Source of the DNA: Pseudomonadota bacterium
GTDB taxonomy: Bacteria > Pseudomonadota > Gammaproteobacteria > Burkholderiales > Ferrovaceae
Direction of reading: 5' to 3'
DNA length: 64,000 bases
Assembly (NCBI GenBank): GCA_021798835.1
Contig: JAJZBQ010000001.1
Coordinates: 1 to 64,000 of the forward strand
In this document: in pieces, positions 37,433-47,682 of the stretch
Numbering within the stretch: position 1 is the first letter of the stretch
How the letters are laid out: each line of letters opens with the position of its first letter
The notes under the pieces: model-generated
Told to the model about the DNA's origin: nothing
The model's input: only the letters and a program-made list of their open reading frames with translations
The model's database searches: none
Translations under genes and position numbers: made by a program

Positions 37433-38299
37433 TTGAAACTTCTGCACAGCATGACCGGTTTTGCCAGTAGCGCTCTGGAATTGCCTCACGGCTCTCTGCG
37501 CATGGAATTGCGAACTGTCAATCACCGTTATCTTGAATTTCAGTTTCGTCTTGCTGATTGTCTGCGCCACCATGAACCTCGCCTGAGAGAAATTCTGGGA
37601 ACGATTCTAAAACGCGGAAAAGTTGACTGTCGTCTGGAATGGGAGGGAAGGGGTGGGATGCCGTCTCATTCCCCCAACACACAAACACTTGAATATCTGA
37701 GTCAGGCCGCTGCCATGATACAAGAAGTTTTTCCTGACGCGATGCCGCTAAGTTTGGCTGAAATACTCCATTGGCCTGGTGTCATTCCCCCATCGCTGAC
37801 CCCTCCACCAGCAGAGACCTCGGTGTTACAACTGGCCTATGAGACATTATCGCAACTGGACGACAGTCGCCGGCGAGAGGGCCAAAAACTCGGCGAATTT
37901 CTGCATCAGCACACCTCGATCATGAAATCCCTGTTGGCCCCACTCCCTACTCAAATTCCCCAATGGTTAAGCGCCCATCAGGAAAAACTGACACAGCGCT
38001 GGCGTGCTACAGTAGGCACCATCGATGAAGAGCGCCTACTGCAGGAAGTCACGCTGTGGGCCAGCAAGGTCGATATCGGAGAAGAACTAGAACGCTTGAC
38101 ACTCCATCTGGATGAAATCGAACATATCGTGAAAGGGGGAGGGCCAGTGGGAAAACGACTGGATTTCCTGATGCAGGAACTACACCGCGAAGCCAATACC
38201 TTAGGTTCCAAATCCGTTCACAGCGAATTGTCGCGCCTTTCGCTGGACCTGAAACTACATATCGAACAAATGCGCGAACAAATCCAGAATATCGAATAA
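37433..38299 (+). CDS. yicC: YicC-family endoribonuclease
   Basis: The 288-residue protein has the family opening (LLHSMTGFASSALEL), YLEFQFRLAD and the C-terminal DUF1732 region GKRLDFLMQELHREANTLGSK. Family members act in RNA turnover. TTG 37433 with GGAAAG before it gives the usual length; ATG 37451 is the alternative. A TATGAT at 37382-37387 may be the -10. It joins gmk without a gap. Confidence 0.92.
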   Translation: MKLLHSMTGFASSALELPHGSLRMELRTVNHRYLEFQFRLADCLRHHEPRLREILGTILKRGKVDCRLEWEGRGGMPSHSPNTQTLEYLSQAAAMIQEVFPDAMPLSLAEILHWPGVIPPSLTPPPAETSVLQLAYETLSQLDDSRRREGQKLGEFLHQHTSIMKSLLAPLPTQIPQWLSAHQEKLTQRWRATVGTIDEERLLQEVTLWASKVDIGEELERLTLHLDEIEHIVKGGGPVGKRLDFLMQELHREANTLGSKSVHSELSRLSLDLKLHIEQMREQIQNIE

Positions 38300-38902
38300 A
38301 TGAAAGGTCAATTATTCATCATCACCGCGCCATCAGGAGCCGGAAAATCCAGTCTCATTGCCGCACTGCTACAACGTGATCCGCTGGTACGCCTATCCGT
38401 ATCCCACACTACGCGCCCACCACGCAGCGGTGAAATTGACGGTATCGCTTACCATTTCGTTGATCGTGAACAATTCATCGCTCTGCGCGACCATAACCAG
38501 TTTCTTGAATGGGCTGAAGTCTATGGTAATTATTACGGCACTTCTAAACTTTCTCTGGTCAATCTACAGGCGCAAGGATCTGACGTTATTCTGGAAATTG
38601 ACTGGCAGGGTGCCCGTCAAGTCCGTAGCCTGTTCCCAGGATCTACGAGCATATTCATCCTCCCACCCTCACTTGAGGCATTACATAACCGTCTGATACA
38701 ACGTGGAAAAGACGATGAAGAGACCATCGCACGCCGCCTCCAGTCGGCACGCGATGATATCAGCCACGAAAACGAGTTCGACTATGCTATCATCAACGAC
38801 AGGTTTGACGATGCAGTGGCGGATCTCTCGGCCATCCTGAGGGCCTCACGCTGCCTTCGTGAGCGGCAATCTATCCACTATGCGTCGTTGCTTTCTGATT
38901 AA
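38300..38902 (+). CDS. gmk: Guanylate kinase
   Basis: This enzyme phosphorylates GMP to GDP. The 200 residues show the P-loop [25 protein letters not shown] and the lid/Glu region of the family. Its ATG follows the yicC stop directly, and rpoZ follows by 25 nt, the conserved gmk-rpoZ-spoT order. Confidence 0.97.
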   Translation: MKGQLFIITAPSGAGKSSLIAALLQRDPLVRLSVSHTTRPPRSGEIDGIAYHFVDREQFIALRDHNQFLEWAEVYGNYYGTSKLSLVNLQAQGSDVILEIDWQGARQVRSLFPGSTSIFILPPSLEALHNRLIQRGKDDEETIARRLQSARDDISHENEFDYAIINDRFDDAVADLSAILRASRCLRERQSIHYASLLSD

Positions 38903-38927
38903 TATAGACGATAAACGGAACTCTGAT

Positions 38928-39134
38928 ATGGCGCGTATTACGGTAGAAGACTCACTCAATTCCATCCAAAACCGCTTTGAACTTACCTTGGCTGCCACCT
39001 ATCGTGCTCGTCAGTTGGCCAATGGAGCATCGCCAAAGGTAGAACCCAACCGTGACAAACCGACCGTCATTGCTCTACGCGAATTCGCTGCTGGCAAAGT
39101 GGGTTCGGAAATCACCGACCGCCCACAATCCTGA
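38928..39134 (+). CDS. rpoZ: RNA polymerase omega subunit
   Basis: This 68-residue subunit starts [20 protein letters not shown] and contains the RARQL and [12 protein letters not shown] segments. It assists beta-prime assembly and is needed for the ppGpp site on RNA polymerase. The ATG at 38928 is chosen from the conserved N-terminus; an upstream extension overlaps gmk. Confidence 0.96.
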   Translation: MARITVEDSLNSIQNRFELTLAATYRARQLANGASPKVEPNRDKPTVIALREFAAGKVGSEITDRPQS

Positions 39135-39151
39135 TCGTCTGTGACCACTAA

Positions 39152-41293
39152 ATGGCGGACAGCGAAACGCCCTCCTCGGTCACCTCGGCAGAACTATTCA
39201 AGGCCGCTGCAGAATATCTCCGGCCTGCTGATCTTGAACAAGTCCAGCAAGCCTACCAGGTTGCTGAACGCGCCCATGCCGGTCAACTCAGAAAAAGCGG
39301 CGAACCTTATATAATCCACCCCATTTCGGTGGCGCTCATCCTCACCGAATGGCACCTTGATCATCAGGCATTAAGTGCTGCCTTGTTACATGACACGGTG
39401 GAGGACACCGTTGTTACCAGCGCTGATATCCACACTCAATTCGGTCAGTCTATCAGCGATCTGGTGGAAGGTGTCAGTAAGTTGGATCGTCTTGAATTTC
39501 AGACTGAACAACAAGCACAAGCGGAAAACTTTCGCAAAATGTTACTGGCCATGGCACGTGACGTGCGCGTCATTCTCATTAAACTGGCCGATCGCCTGCA
39601 TAACATGCGTACGCTAAAATCAATGGGTAGCCAGAAACAACGTCGTATTGCACGAGAAACGCTGGATATCTACGTTCCCATCGCCAACCGCTTGGGTTTG
39701 CACAAACTCTATCAAGAGTTGGATGATCTCGGCTTTCGTTACCTTTTCCCCCACCGCCATGCCGTGCTCAGCAAAGCTTTGCGTGCAGCCAGAGGAAATC
39801 GTCGGGAAATCGTCAGTAAGATACAGACTGCCCTGGAACAACGCCTGCAATCTTTTGATATCGAAGCACAAATCAAAGGCCGAGAAAAGCATCTGTCCAG
39901 CATATATCAAAAAATGCTGGAAAAGTCGCTGTCATTTTCTCAAGTTCAGGATATCTACGGCTTTCGTGTCATTGTCTCTGATATCCCGCGCTGTTATCTT
40001 GCTCTCGGAGCCTTGCATACCCTATACAAACCTATTCCCGGAAAATTCAAAGACTACATTGCCATCCCCAAAACCAATGGCTATCAATCCCTTCATACCA
40101 CGTTATTTGGCCCCTTCGGTACTCCAGTAGAAATCCAAATTCGCACTCAGGACATGCATAAAATTGCAGAGTCCGGTGTCGCCTCCCATTGGCTTTACAA
40201 GTCTTCCGCCTCACCACTCAGTGAGGTGCAGAAAAAAACTCACCAGTGGCTGCAGTCATTACTCGAATACCAGTCAGAGAGTGGAGATGCCATTGAATTT
40301 CTTGAACATATCAAAGTTGATTTATTCCCCGATGCAGTCTATGTATTCACCCCCAAAGGCACCATCAAATCTTTGCCTCGTGGATCTACGGCCGTAGACT
40401 TCGCCTATGATGTTCACACCGACATCGGCCATCACTGTGTGGCAGCCAAAATCAATGATCAATTGATGTCGCTTCGGACTCTGCTGTCCAATGGTGACCG
40501 GGTCGAAGTCATCACCGAAGAAGGCGCAAGCCCAAATCCCGCTTGGCTTAATTATGTGGTAACCGCCAAAGCACGTGCCAAAATTCGTCACTACCTGAGA
40601 ACCTTGCGTCAGGATGATGCCAAGGTGCTGGGGGAGCGCTTGCTCAACCAGGCCTTACGTGCCTTGAATATTGAGCCCAACGAGGTTGGTACGGCACAGT
40701 GGGATGCTCTGATCAAGCAGGATCGTTGCCATTCACGAGACGAAATTCTTGCCGAAATTGGTCTGGGTAAACGACTTAACTTTGTTGTGGCTCGCACACT
40801 GCTATCAAAGTCTGGCGACGAATCGTCGCCCGCGCTTGCGGAAGGCCGAACAACCATCACCATCCGAGGAAGCGAGGGAATGGCCATTCAACTGGCTCCC
40901 TGTTGTCGCCCGATACCGGGAGATCCCATCATTGGGTTGGTCAAAAAGGGTCAGGGACTCCTCATCCATACGCAAGACTGTCCTACCATTCGGCGTAGCC
41001 GTAGTGACCCGGAAAAATGGATTGATGTGGCTTGGGAAAACCTGCAAGCCCAATTATACGAAGTGGCAATCAAGGTTCTAGCTCTAAATCGACGCGGAGT
41101 ACTCGCCACCATCGCTACCGCCATTGCTGAAGCACAATCAAACATCGACAGTGTCGCGATTGCCAAAGCCGATGGGGCCTACAGCGAAATCAACTTCACC
41201 GTTCAAGTACGTGATCGCCAACATCTGGCCGTACTGATGCAAAACCTCAGAGAAATTCCTGAGGTAGTACGCCTGACTCGTCTTCAAAACTAG
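39152..41293 (+). CDS. spoT: Bifunctional (p)ppGpp synthetase/hydrolase
   Basis: This Rel/SpoT-type enzyme of 713 residues shows hydrolase HD motifs (IIHPISVAL, LLHDTVEDT, DRLHNMRT), the synthetase domain (YGFRVIV, FKDYIAIPKTNGYQSLHT with the RxKD-type sequence of bifunctional enzymes), TGS (VYVFTPKGTIKSLPRGSTAVDFAY's core) and a C-terminal ACT domain. It sits with rpoZ, whose product helps form a ppGpp-binding site. Confidence 0.96.
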   Translation: MADSETPSSVTSAELFKAAAEYLRPADLEQVQQAYQVAERAHAGQLRKSGEPYIIHPISVALILTEWHLDHQALSAALLHDTVEDTVVTSADIHTQFGQSISDLVEGVSKLDRLEFQTEQQAQAENFRKMLLAMARDVRVILIKLADRLHNMRTLKSMGSQKQRRIARETLDIYVPIANRLGLHKLYQELDDLGFRYLFPHRHAVLSKALRAARGNRREIVSKIQTALEQRLQSFDIEAQIKGREKHLSSIYQKMLEKSLSFSQVQDIYGFRVIVSDIPRCYLALGALHTLYKPIPGKFKDYIAIPKTNGYQSLHTTLFGPFGTPVEIQIRTQDMHKIAESGVASHWLYKSSASPLSEVQKKTHQWLQSLLEYQSESGDAIEFLEHIKVDLFPDAVYVFTPKGTIKSLPRGSTAVDFAYDVHTDIGHHCVAAKINDQLMSLRTLLSNGDRVEVITEEGASPNPAWLNYVVTAKARAKIRHYLRTLRQDDAKVLGERLLNQALRALNIEPNEVGTAQWDALIKQDRCHSRDEILAEIGLGKRLNFVVARTLLSKSGDESSPALAEGRTTITIRGSEGMAIQLAPCCRPIPGDPIIGLVKKGQGLLIHTQDCPTIRRSRSDPEKWIDVAWENLQAQLYEVAIKVLALNRRGVLATIATAIAEAQSNIDSVAIAKADGAYSEINFTVQVRDRQHLAVLMQNLREIPEVVRLTRLQN

Positions 41294-41304
41294 AGGAAAT
41301 ATCC

Positions 41305-41697
41305 ATGACTCGTTGCATTGTTTCCACTCCCTCGGCTCCGGCCGCCATTGGTACCTATTCACAAGCAGTACGTGTAGATCAAACCGTGTATCTATCCGGC
41401 CAAATTGGTCTGCATCCCGATACCATGTTACTGGAAGATGGCATTGACGCTCAGATTGACAGGGTTTTGAAAAATCTGGAAGCAGTAATTCACAGTGCTG
41501 GCGGTTCACTCAATGATCTGGTTCGGGTTACCGTCTACCTGACCGACCTCAACCATTTTAGCAAAGTCAATGAAGCCATGGCCCAGTGCCTGAATGCACC
41601 CTATCCGGCCCGTGCGGCAGTAGGAGTGGCTTCCTTGCCACGAGGAGCGTTGGTGGAAATGGATGGGGTTCTGGTCCTCAAACCATCTCAAACATGA
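41305..41697 (+). CDS. ridA: Enamine/imine deaminase RidA
   Basis: This 130-residue YjgF/YER057c/UK114 protein hydrolyses reactive 2-aminoacrylate. Family features are PAAIGTYSQAV, YLSGQIGL and the C-terminal signature ARAAVGVASLPRGALVEMD with the catalytic Arg. It follows spoT by 11 nt, a common pairing. Confidence 0.96.
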   Translation: MTRCIVSTPSAPAAIGTYSQAVRVDQTVYLSGQIGLHPDTMLLEDGIDAQIDRVLKNLEAVIHSAGGSLNDLVRVTVYLTDLNHFSKVNEAMAQCLNAPYPARAAVGVASLPRGALVEMDGVLVLKPSQT

Positions 41698-41713
41698 CGA
41701 ATGGTTACAGATA

Positions 41714-41787
41714 TGGAGCGGGTGAAGGGAATCGAACCCTCGTCTTAAGCTTGGGAAGCTTCTGCTCTGCCATTGAGCTACACCCGC
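41714..41787 (-). tRNA. tRNA-Gly(CCC)
   Basis: The minus strand gives acceptor GCGGGTG/CACCCGC, D-arm GCTC/GAGC, anticodon loop TTCCCAA (anticodon CCC), T-arm GAGGG/CCCTT with TTCGATT, discriminator T and encoded CCA. As in tRNA-Thr above, position 27-43 is a G-A mismatch. Confidence 0.96.
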
Positions 41788-41859
41788 ACACAGAGCCGCG
41801 ATTCTAAACCAAAACCATTAACTTGTCTTGGTTTCCATGAAAATTTCCACCACACATAC

Positions 41860-42945
41860 ATGCCGATGTATCCGCCAATTGCTCCCCTGACCCTATCCGA
41901 GCATCCATCTTTCGCTCAGGCAATCTGCACTTGGCAAAAGCAGCATGGTCGCCATCATCTACCATGGCAAAATACCCGTGACCCCTATCGTATCTGGGTC
42001 TCTGAAATCATGCTGCAACAAACCCAGGTCACCACAGTCATTCCTTATTACCAGCGCTTCATGACACACTTCCCGACGGTAGCAACTCTGGCCAAAGCCC
42101 CACTCGATGAAGTACTCAGCCATTGGTCCGGTCTTGGCTATTATGCCCGCGCACGTCACCTTCACGAAGCAGCTCAACGCCTGCATATTCAAGGTTGCTA
42201 TCCAGATACCTCAGCTGGCTGGGCTACTCTACCCGGCATCGGTCGTTCGACTGCTGCTGCCATCGTGGCATTTTCTCTGGGACAACGGGCAACCATTCTG
42301 GATGGTAATGTCAAGCGAATCCTCACTCGATACTTTTTTCTGAAGCAAACCACCCAAGCCGATCTATGGCGACTGGCCGATCATCTGGTTCCTGACAATG
42401 ATATTGAATCCTATACACAGGGCCTGATGGATCTGGGCTCTCTGGTTTGCACCCGCACTTGTCCCTCATGTCTCCACTGCCCACTTCAACATACCTGCCA
42501 GGCATACCATAGTGGGCAATTCATTGACCCTCAGCCTGTGCGCAAAAGGATCACACGTACACGCCAGGATTCCCACCTCCTTTTAATCCACAATACCCTT
42601 GATCAGTGGCTCGTCATTCAGCGCCCCAAACACGGGATCTGGGCTGGGCTCTGGAGTTTTCCAGAAGAACCTCAAACTCCCTCGCAAGCACTCGGCTACT
42701 CATTATGCCTGGGTGACTGGCTATCTTCAGCACAACCCTTGAAATCCTTTGTCCATTTACTGACACACCGTGAGTGGCATTTCCACCCGTATGTCTATCA
42801 TCTCTCAGGCGATACACCCCTGTCTGTTCAAGGACATGGCGTAGCATGGCTCACCGCAGCGGATATCGCCAAACTTGCCATTCCAGCACCAGTACGTGAC
42901 TTGCTACCCAGACTTAACTCAATTCGCGATGGATCACTCTCGTAG
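41860..42945 (+). CDS. mutY: Adenine DNA glycosylase
   Basis: This enzyme removes adenine mispaired with 8-oxoguanine. The 361 residues show the Glu in SEIMLQQTQV, helix-hairpin-helix TLPGIGRSTAAAIVAF, catalytic Asp in ILDGNVKRIL, the iron-sulfur Cys set CTRTCPSCLHCPLQHTC (Cx6Cx2Cx5C), and a C-terminal NUDIX-like domain for 8-oxoG. ATG 41860 or 41866 may be used. Its 3' end overlaps the convergent rapZ by 32 nt. Confidence 0.95.
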   Translation: MPMYPPIAPLTLSEHPSFAQAICTWQKQHGRHHLPWQNTRDPYRIWVSEIMLQQTQVTTVIPYYQRFMTHFPTVATLAKAPLDEVLSHWSGLGYYARARHLHEAAQRLHIQGCYPDTSAGWATLPGIGRSTAAAIVAFSLGQRATILDGNVKRILTRYFFLKQTTQADLWRLADHLVPDNDIESYTQGLMDLGSLVCTRTCPSCLHCPLQHTCQAYHSGQFIDPQPVRKRITRTRQDSHLLLIHNTLDQWLVIQRPKHGIWAGLWSFPEEPQTPSQALGYSLCLGDWLSSAQPLKSFVHLLTHREWHFHPYVYHLSGDTPLSVQGHGVAWLTAADIAKLAIPAPVRDLLPRLNSIRDGSLS

Positions 42946-43765
42946 ATTGCCTGACTTCGAAATGGCGCGCCAGTGCCTCAGCCAAATAAACCGAGCGGTG
43001 CTGACCCCCGGTACAACCCAGCGCAACCGTCAATGCAGAGCGATTGTCGCGAATAAAATCTGGTAACCAACGTTCCAATAAACCACATACTTCATCAAAC
43101 ATCCGTTGCGCACTTGTCTGAGCATCCAGAAAATCAATCACAGCCTTATCTTTTCCAGTCAGCATACGCAAGTGAGGATCATAAAATGGATTGGGAATAC
43201 AGCGTACGTCAAACACAAAGTCGGCATCCAGAGGAACACCATGCTTAAATCCAAATGACTGAAAGAACAGTGTCAGTTGTGCCGGGTCCAGTTTGACCAA
43301 TTCCCGCACCCATGCCCTCAATATATTCGGCATGATATGAGTGGTGTCCATGCGTTGTGCCATGTCTGCCACCCCAGCCAGCATATGTCGCTCCAGAGCA
43401 ATACACTCGGCAATGGCATGGTGGTGTCGTGCCAAAGGATGCGGACGCCGGGTTTCCGAGAAACGTCGTATCAGATCCTGGTCACTGGTTTCCAGAAACA
43501 ACAATCGTATGTCCATCTGATTGTCTCTGAGCACCCGCATCGCTTCCGGCAATCGAGTCAACGCATCTCCACCACGCACATCCAGAGTCAAGGCTATCTG
43601 GGTTTCACCACGTGCTACCAACTCTTGTACCACATAGACCAAAAATGGTAACGGAAGGTTATCCATGGCAAAAAAACCAGAATCCTCCAATGCTCGCAAG
43701 GCCACCGACTTGCCTGATCCCGACAATCCGCTGATCAGAATCACCTTGGCTGATCCCTCCGTCAT
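42914..43765 (-). CDS. rapZ: RapZ nucleotide-binding regulator
   Basis: The 283-residue protein has the P-loop SGLSGSGKSVALRALED, the FFAMDNLPLPFL segment and the C-terminal GCTGGQHRSVYLAEAL. RapZ is an RNA-binding adaptor in enterics; in other proteobacteria it goes with the nitrogen PTS. It is last in the kdsD-rapZ cluster and starts 4 nt inside the end of hprK. Confidence 0.95.
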   Translation of the reverse strand: MTEGSAKVILISGLSGSGKSVALRALEDSGFFAMDNLPLPFLVYVVQELVARGETQIALTLDVRGGDALTRLPEAMRVLRDNQMDIRLLFLETSDQDLIRRFSETRRPHPLARHHHAIAECIALERHMLAGVADMAQRMDTTHIMPNILRAWVRELVKLDPAQLTLFFQSFGFKHGVPLDADFVFDVRCIPNPFYDPHLRMLTGKDKAVIDFLDAQTSAQRMFDEVCGLLERWLPDFIRDNRSALTVALGCTGGQHRSVYLAEALARHFEVRQSTRVIHRELS

Positions 43766-44730
43766 GAGGTTTCCTCTTGATCGGTGGCTTCTTCGGAAAT
43801 TTTTATCAACCGTTGCTGGCGATCGATAAATTGTTGTGTACTGTCGATACCGCGTTGTTCCAGAATGAAATTTCTCGTTGCTGCCTCTACCAGTACCGCC
43901 AAATTTCTCCCCACCGCCACAGGCAATACTACACGAGGAATTTGCAATCCCAACACCAACTGAGTCTGGCGTACCGCTGTCAAGCGCTCGCGATAAGATA
44001 GATCCCCCCCCGGAGGACGCTCAAGATGTACGATCAATTTAAGATTTTTACGTGGTCGAACCGAAGTTTCGCCAAATATGGAGCGGATATTGAGCACTCC
44101 CAAACCCCGTACTTCCAGAAAATCCTTAAGTAACGAAGGGCAACGTCCCTCAATAGTTTCAGGGCTGGTTCGATACAATTCCACGACATCATCGGCCACC
44201 AACCCATGACCTCTGGAAATCAATTCCAGGGCCAATTCGCTTTTTCCTACTGCTGAATCCCCCGTAATCAGTACCCCCACCTCCAGAATCACCATAAATA
44301 CGCCGTGCAGCACCTCTTGCTCGGCCAGTTCATGATTCAAGTAGTGACGCAAATGATTGATCAACGTGGTGCTATCCACCCCAGCTTCCATGACCGGTAT
44401 TTCCCGTTCTCTTGCTTTCAACACCAGGGCTGGCAGAAGTTTTCCAGACTCCGTCAAAAAAATGGCCACCAATTCATCGGAAAAAACGACCTCACAAGCC
44501 TTGTTCAGGGCTTCGTCATCCAAACTTTCCAAATACGCCAAATCATGGGCACCTAGAACTTGAAAACGGTGAGGATGCGTCAAATTAAGGTGGGATATCA
44601 GCCCTGCACGGGGGTCACTGAGCGCACCAACAGTGAGTACACGCGATCGCCCCTCTTGTTCCACCAGCCAACTCAGATTGAGCTTATCTCTGTTATCGAT
44701 ATAAAGCCGCTGAACACTAACCGATGGCAT
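43762..44730 (-). CDS. hprK: HPr kinase/phosphorylase
   Basis: The 322-residue enzyme phosphorylates and dephosphorylates HPr on Ser. Walker A is GDSAVGKSELALELI, followed by GLVADDVVEL and the signature EVRGLGVLNIRSIFG. With ptsN, rpoN and rapZ it forms the regulatory PTS set of betaproteobacteria. Its start overlaps ptsN by 14 nt. Confidence 0.96.
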   Translation of the reverse strand: MPSVSVQRLYIDNRDKLNLSWLVEQEGRSRVLTVGALSDPRAGLISHLNLTHPHRFQVLGAHDLAYLESLDDEALNKACEVVFSDELVAIFLTESGKLLPALVLKAREREIPVMEAGVDSTTLINHLRHYLNHELAEQEVLHGVFMVILEVGVLITGDSAVGKSELALELISRGHGLVADDVVELYRTSPETIEGRCPSLLKDFLEVRGLGVLNIRSIFGETSVRPRKNLKLIVHLERPPGGDLSYRERLTAVRQTQLVLGLQIPRVVLPVAVGRNLAVLVEAATRNFILEQRGIDSTQQFIDRQQRLIKISEEATDQEETS

Positions 44731-45196
44731 GGTTTGGTGACTGTATCAATAACTGATAGGCAAGATCAGCCCGCGACACCGACAACAGTGCCTGTCGCAA
44801 TTCAGGATCGCTAAAACGTTCGGCTATCTCACCCAGTAAACGCAAATGCTGCTCGTTGGCATGGTCTGGCACCAATAACACAAAAATCAAACGCACAGGT
44901 TGCCCATCAGGGGCATCAAACGGGATTTCATTTTTTAGACGAAAAAAAGCCGCCAGTGTTTCACGGATCCCCTTAAGACGCCCGTGGGGCAATGCAAAGC
45001 CACAACCCAAACCCGTCGAACCCAATCTTTCCCGATTAAACAGCGCCTCAAATACTCGACTCATGGAGAGTTGGTGGTGATTTTCAAACAATAAACCAAT
45101 CTGCTCGAACAAACGCTTTTTACTGGTCACCTCCACGTCGATCACGACGTGAGAGGGTTTCAGAAGTTGGGATAAATCAGGAAACGACCGACCCAC
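44717..45196 (-). CDS. ptsN: Nitrogen regulatory IIA protein
   Basis: This 159-residue PTS EIIA(fructose/Ntr)-type protein has the phosphorylated His in GCGFALPHGRLKGI and family segments FNRERLGSTGLG and IFVLLVPDHANEQHL. It acts as a phospho-switch controlling potassium transport and other targets rather than sugar uptake. It lies 5 nt after hpf. Confidence 0.95.
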   Translation of the reverse strand: MGRSFPDLSQLLKPSHVVIDVEVTSKKRLFEQIGLLFENHHQLSMSRVFEALFNRERLGSTGLGCGFALPHGRLKGIRETLAAFFRLKNEIPFDAPDGQPVRLIFVLLVPDHANEQHLRLLGEIAERFSDPELRQALLSVSRADLAYQLLIQSPNHAIG

Positions 45197-45201
45197 GCGA
45201 C

Positions 45202-45528
45202 TCAGGCCTCATTGGCCAAGTGCTTCAAGGGTTGACCATGACGACCTTCACTTTGCCGCTCCTTATGCTTGATAATCTGTCGGTCCAACATATGTGCCAA
45301 ATCATCGATAGCCATATACATATCCTCCTGAGAGGTATGTACAAAAAAATCTCGTCCATTGACATGAACATTGGCTTCCGCGTTGTGCTTGAGTTTTTCC
45401 ACCGTGAGCACCACATTGATTTCTAGTGCATGGTCAAAATGACGTTTGATGCGACCAACTTTTTCCTCCACATGATCTCGGATTGCAGGAGTAACTTCCA
45501 TGTGTTGCCCAGTGATGGTGACTTTCAT
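45202..45528 (-). CDS. hpf: Ribosome hibernation promoting factor
   Basis: This short HPF/YfiA-type protein (108 residues) binds the 30S subunit and promotes ribosome dimers in stationary phase. Features are ITGQHMEVTPAIRDHVEEKV and HVNGRDFFVHTSQEDMYMAID. It follows rpoN by 27 nt, as usual. Confidence 0.94.
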   Translation of the reverse strand: MKVTITGQHMEVTPAIRDHVEEKVGRIKRHFDHALEINVVLTVEKLKHNAEANVHVNGRDFFVHTSQEDMYMAIDDLAHMLDRQIIKHKERQSEGRHGQPLKHLANEA

Positions 45529-45555
45529 AGTCTCATTCTCCTTGTAAAAACATGA

Positions 45556-46950
45556 TCACAGCGACTTACGCAAGCTAGCGGTTTGAATGTGCATGGCCTC
45601 ACGATACTTGGCCACCGTACGACGCGCCACCTTGTACCCTTGTTCTCCCAACAAATCGGCCATACGTTGGTCGGACAATGGATTCCTTGAATCTTCCAGA
45701 GCAATCATCTGACGAATCATAGCGCGAATGGCTGTCGACGAAGCCCCCTCTCCGCTATCAGTTCCGACCTGACTGCTAAAGAAGTATTTTAATTCAAACA
45801 GTCCTCGCGGGGTCAATAAGTATTTTTGTGAGGTTACCCGCGAGATCGTAGATTCATGCAACCCTAAAAAGTCGGCAATTTCTCGTAACACCAAAGGTTT
45901 CATGGCAATCTCTCCCTGCTCCAGAAACTCAGTTTGACGTTCCATGACCGCACGCGACACCCGTAAGATGGTATCAAACCTCTGCTGAACATTCTTGATC
46001 AGCCAACGCGCTTCCTGTACCTGTGAATGCAGGGACGAATCAGCTCCATTACCAAGCAAACGTGAATACAATGAATTGATTCGCAAACGGGGTATCACCT
46101 CGGGGTTGAGAGAAACCGTCCACCCTCCCTCCTTTCTTTGAACCAAAACATCCGGTACAACATATCGGACATCGGCACGCCCAAACTTCGCGCCTGGCCG
46201 AGGATCCAATTGCAGCAAGCGTTGATGCAAACGCCGGACCACAGACTCTTCAACTCCTAGCAATCTCTTGAGTCTAAGATAATCGCGCTGAGCCAAAATG
46301 TCCAGATGTTGCGCCAACTTGACCGCCAATTGCCGATCGTTCTCAAATAGGGGGCTGGTTAAAATTTGCAACGTCAGGCATTCTGACAGATTTCGTGCCC
46401 CAATCCCCACAGGTTCCATTGACTGTAACAGGTGAAGGGCTGTGGACCATTCTACCGTCTCGACCCGATCCAGTGAAGTTGCATCAAGATAAACCAGTTC
46501 CTCAAAAGGCTGCCGCAAATAACCGTCATCATCCAGATTATCGATGAGCACAAGCAGCAATTCCATATCCCGCTCACCCAGAGGCATCAAACGAATCTGC
46601 GCAAACAAATGATCATGAAGTGTAGTCGGGGTCACACTCCGGTCTGGAAGCACATCCTCCTCACCCTGATCCTGCCCCCCCGTACCCTGGCTTTCTCCAA
46701 AATCCCAATCATCAGCACTCACGGTCCCTTCAGCTTCCGCAGAAATCTCTGGAGATTCATTGGTTGCGGAAAGAGCGTTATCATGCTCCTCCGTTGCATC
46801 AACACGCTCCAGCATGGGATTGGATGACAAGAAAGTTTCCACTTCTTGCTCCAGTTCCAGTGTCGACAATTGCAGGAGCCTTATTGACTGCTGCAGTTGA
46901 GGGGTCAAAGCGAGTTGAGTGCTCTGTTTGAGTTGCAGTTGAACCTTCAT
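45556..46950 (-). CDS. rpoN: RNA polymerase sigma-54 factor
   Basis: The 464-residue sigma factor needs AAA activators and reads -24/-12 promoters. Region I is Gln/Leu-rich (LKQSTQLALTPQLQQSIRLL), region II acidic, and the C-terminal RpoN box reads ARRTVAKYRE. It lies 3 nt after lptB in the conserved lptB-rpoN-hpf-ptsN order. Confidence 0.97.
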   Translation of the reverse strand: MKVQLQLKQSTQLALTPQLQQSIRLLQLSTLELEQEVETFLSSNPMLERVDATEEHDNALSATNESPEISAEAEGTVSADDWDFGESQGTGGQDQGEEDVLPDRSVTPTTLHDHLFAQIRLMPLGERDMELLLVLIDNLDDDGYLRQPFEELVYLDATSLDRVETVEWSTALHLLQSMEPVGIGARNLSECLTLQILTSPLFENDRQLAVKLAQHLDILAQRDYLRLKRLLGVEESVVRRLHQRLLQLDPRPGAKFGRADVRYVVPDVLVQRKEGGWTVSLNPEVIPRLRINSLYSRLLGNGADSSLHSQVQEARWLIKNVQQRFDTILRVSRAVMERQTEFLEQGEIAMKPLVLREIADFLGLHESTISRVTSQKYLLTPRGLFELKYFFSSQVGTDSGEGASSTAIRAMIRQMIALEDSRNPLSDQRMADLLGEQGYKVARRTVAKYREAMHIQTASLRKSL

Positions 46951-46953
46951 AAC

Positions 46954-47682
46954 TCACAACTTGAAATTTTCACCGAGGTAAACCTTCCTTACATTTTCAT
47001 TATAAACAATTTCATCCGGCTTTCCAGAAGCAAGAACCTCGCCCTGATTGATAATATAGGCACGATCGCATATCCCCAGAGTTTCGCGAACATTGTGATC
47101 AGTGATCAATACGCCAATCCCACGATTCTTAAGAAATCGAATGATCTGCTGAATATCCATGACTGCAATAGGATCTACACCAGCAAACGGTTCATCCAGC
47201 AAAATAAAGCGTGGGCGCGTGGCCAAAGCACGAGCAATCTCCACCCGTCGACGCTCACCCCCAGAGAGGCTAACCGCTGAACTGTCACGAAGATGCGCGA
47301 TATGCAGTTCACTGAGCAACTGATCCAGTTCCTGTTGACAAACTGCCTCACTCTGCCCACGCAACTCCAGAACAGCCAGAATGTTTTCAGCCACGCTCAT
47401 ACGCCGAAAGATCGAAGCTTCTTGTGGTAGATACGAGAGCCCTAAAGCCGATCGACGGTCAATGGGATAGGTACTCAACCGTGTCCCGTTCATGTAAATT
47501 TCCCCACCGTCCAGTGGAACCAACCCCACAATCATATAAAAACAAGTCGTCTTCCCCGCTCCGTTGGGCCCCAACAAGCCCACCACCTCGCCGTTTTCCA
47601 CGTTTAGGGAAACGTCACGCACAACCTGGCGCGAGCGATAACGCTTAACCAAATTTTCAGCGCGCAACTGACTTTCACTCAT
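46954..47682 (-). CDS. lptB: LPS export ATPase LptB
   Basis: This 242-residue ATPase powers LptFG in extraction of LPS from the inner membrane. Motifs: Walker [19 protein letters not shown], signature [13 protein letters not shown], Walker [14 protein letters not shown], switch His in [10 protein letters not shown]. It overlaps lptA by 4 nt. Confidence 0.97.
   Translation of the reverse strand: MSESQLRAENLVKRYRSRQVVRDVSLNVENGEVVGLLGPNGAGKTTCFYMIVGLVPLDGGEIYMNGTRLSTYPIDRRSALGLSYLPQEASIFRRMSVAENILAVLELRGQSEAVCQQELDQLLSELHIAHLRDSSAVSLSGGERRRVEIARALATRPRFILLDEPFAGVDPIAVMDIQQIIRFLKNRGIGVLITDHNVRETLGICDRAYIINQGEVLASGKPDEIVYNENVRKVYLGENFKL

Noticed and set aside
41773..41859. N-terminal extension of mutY
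   Set aside because: It would be encoded by the antisense of tRNA-Gly; the conserved protein starts at 41860 or 41866.
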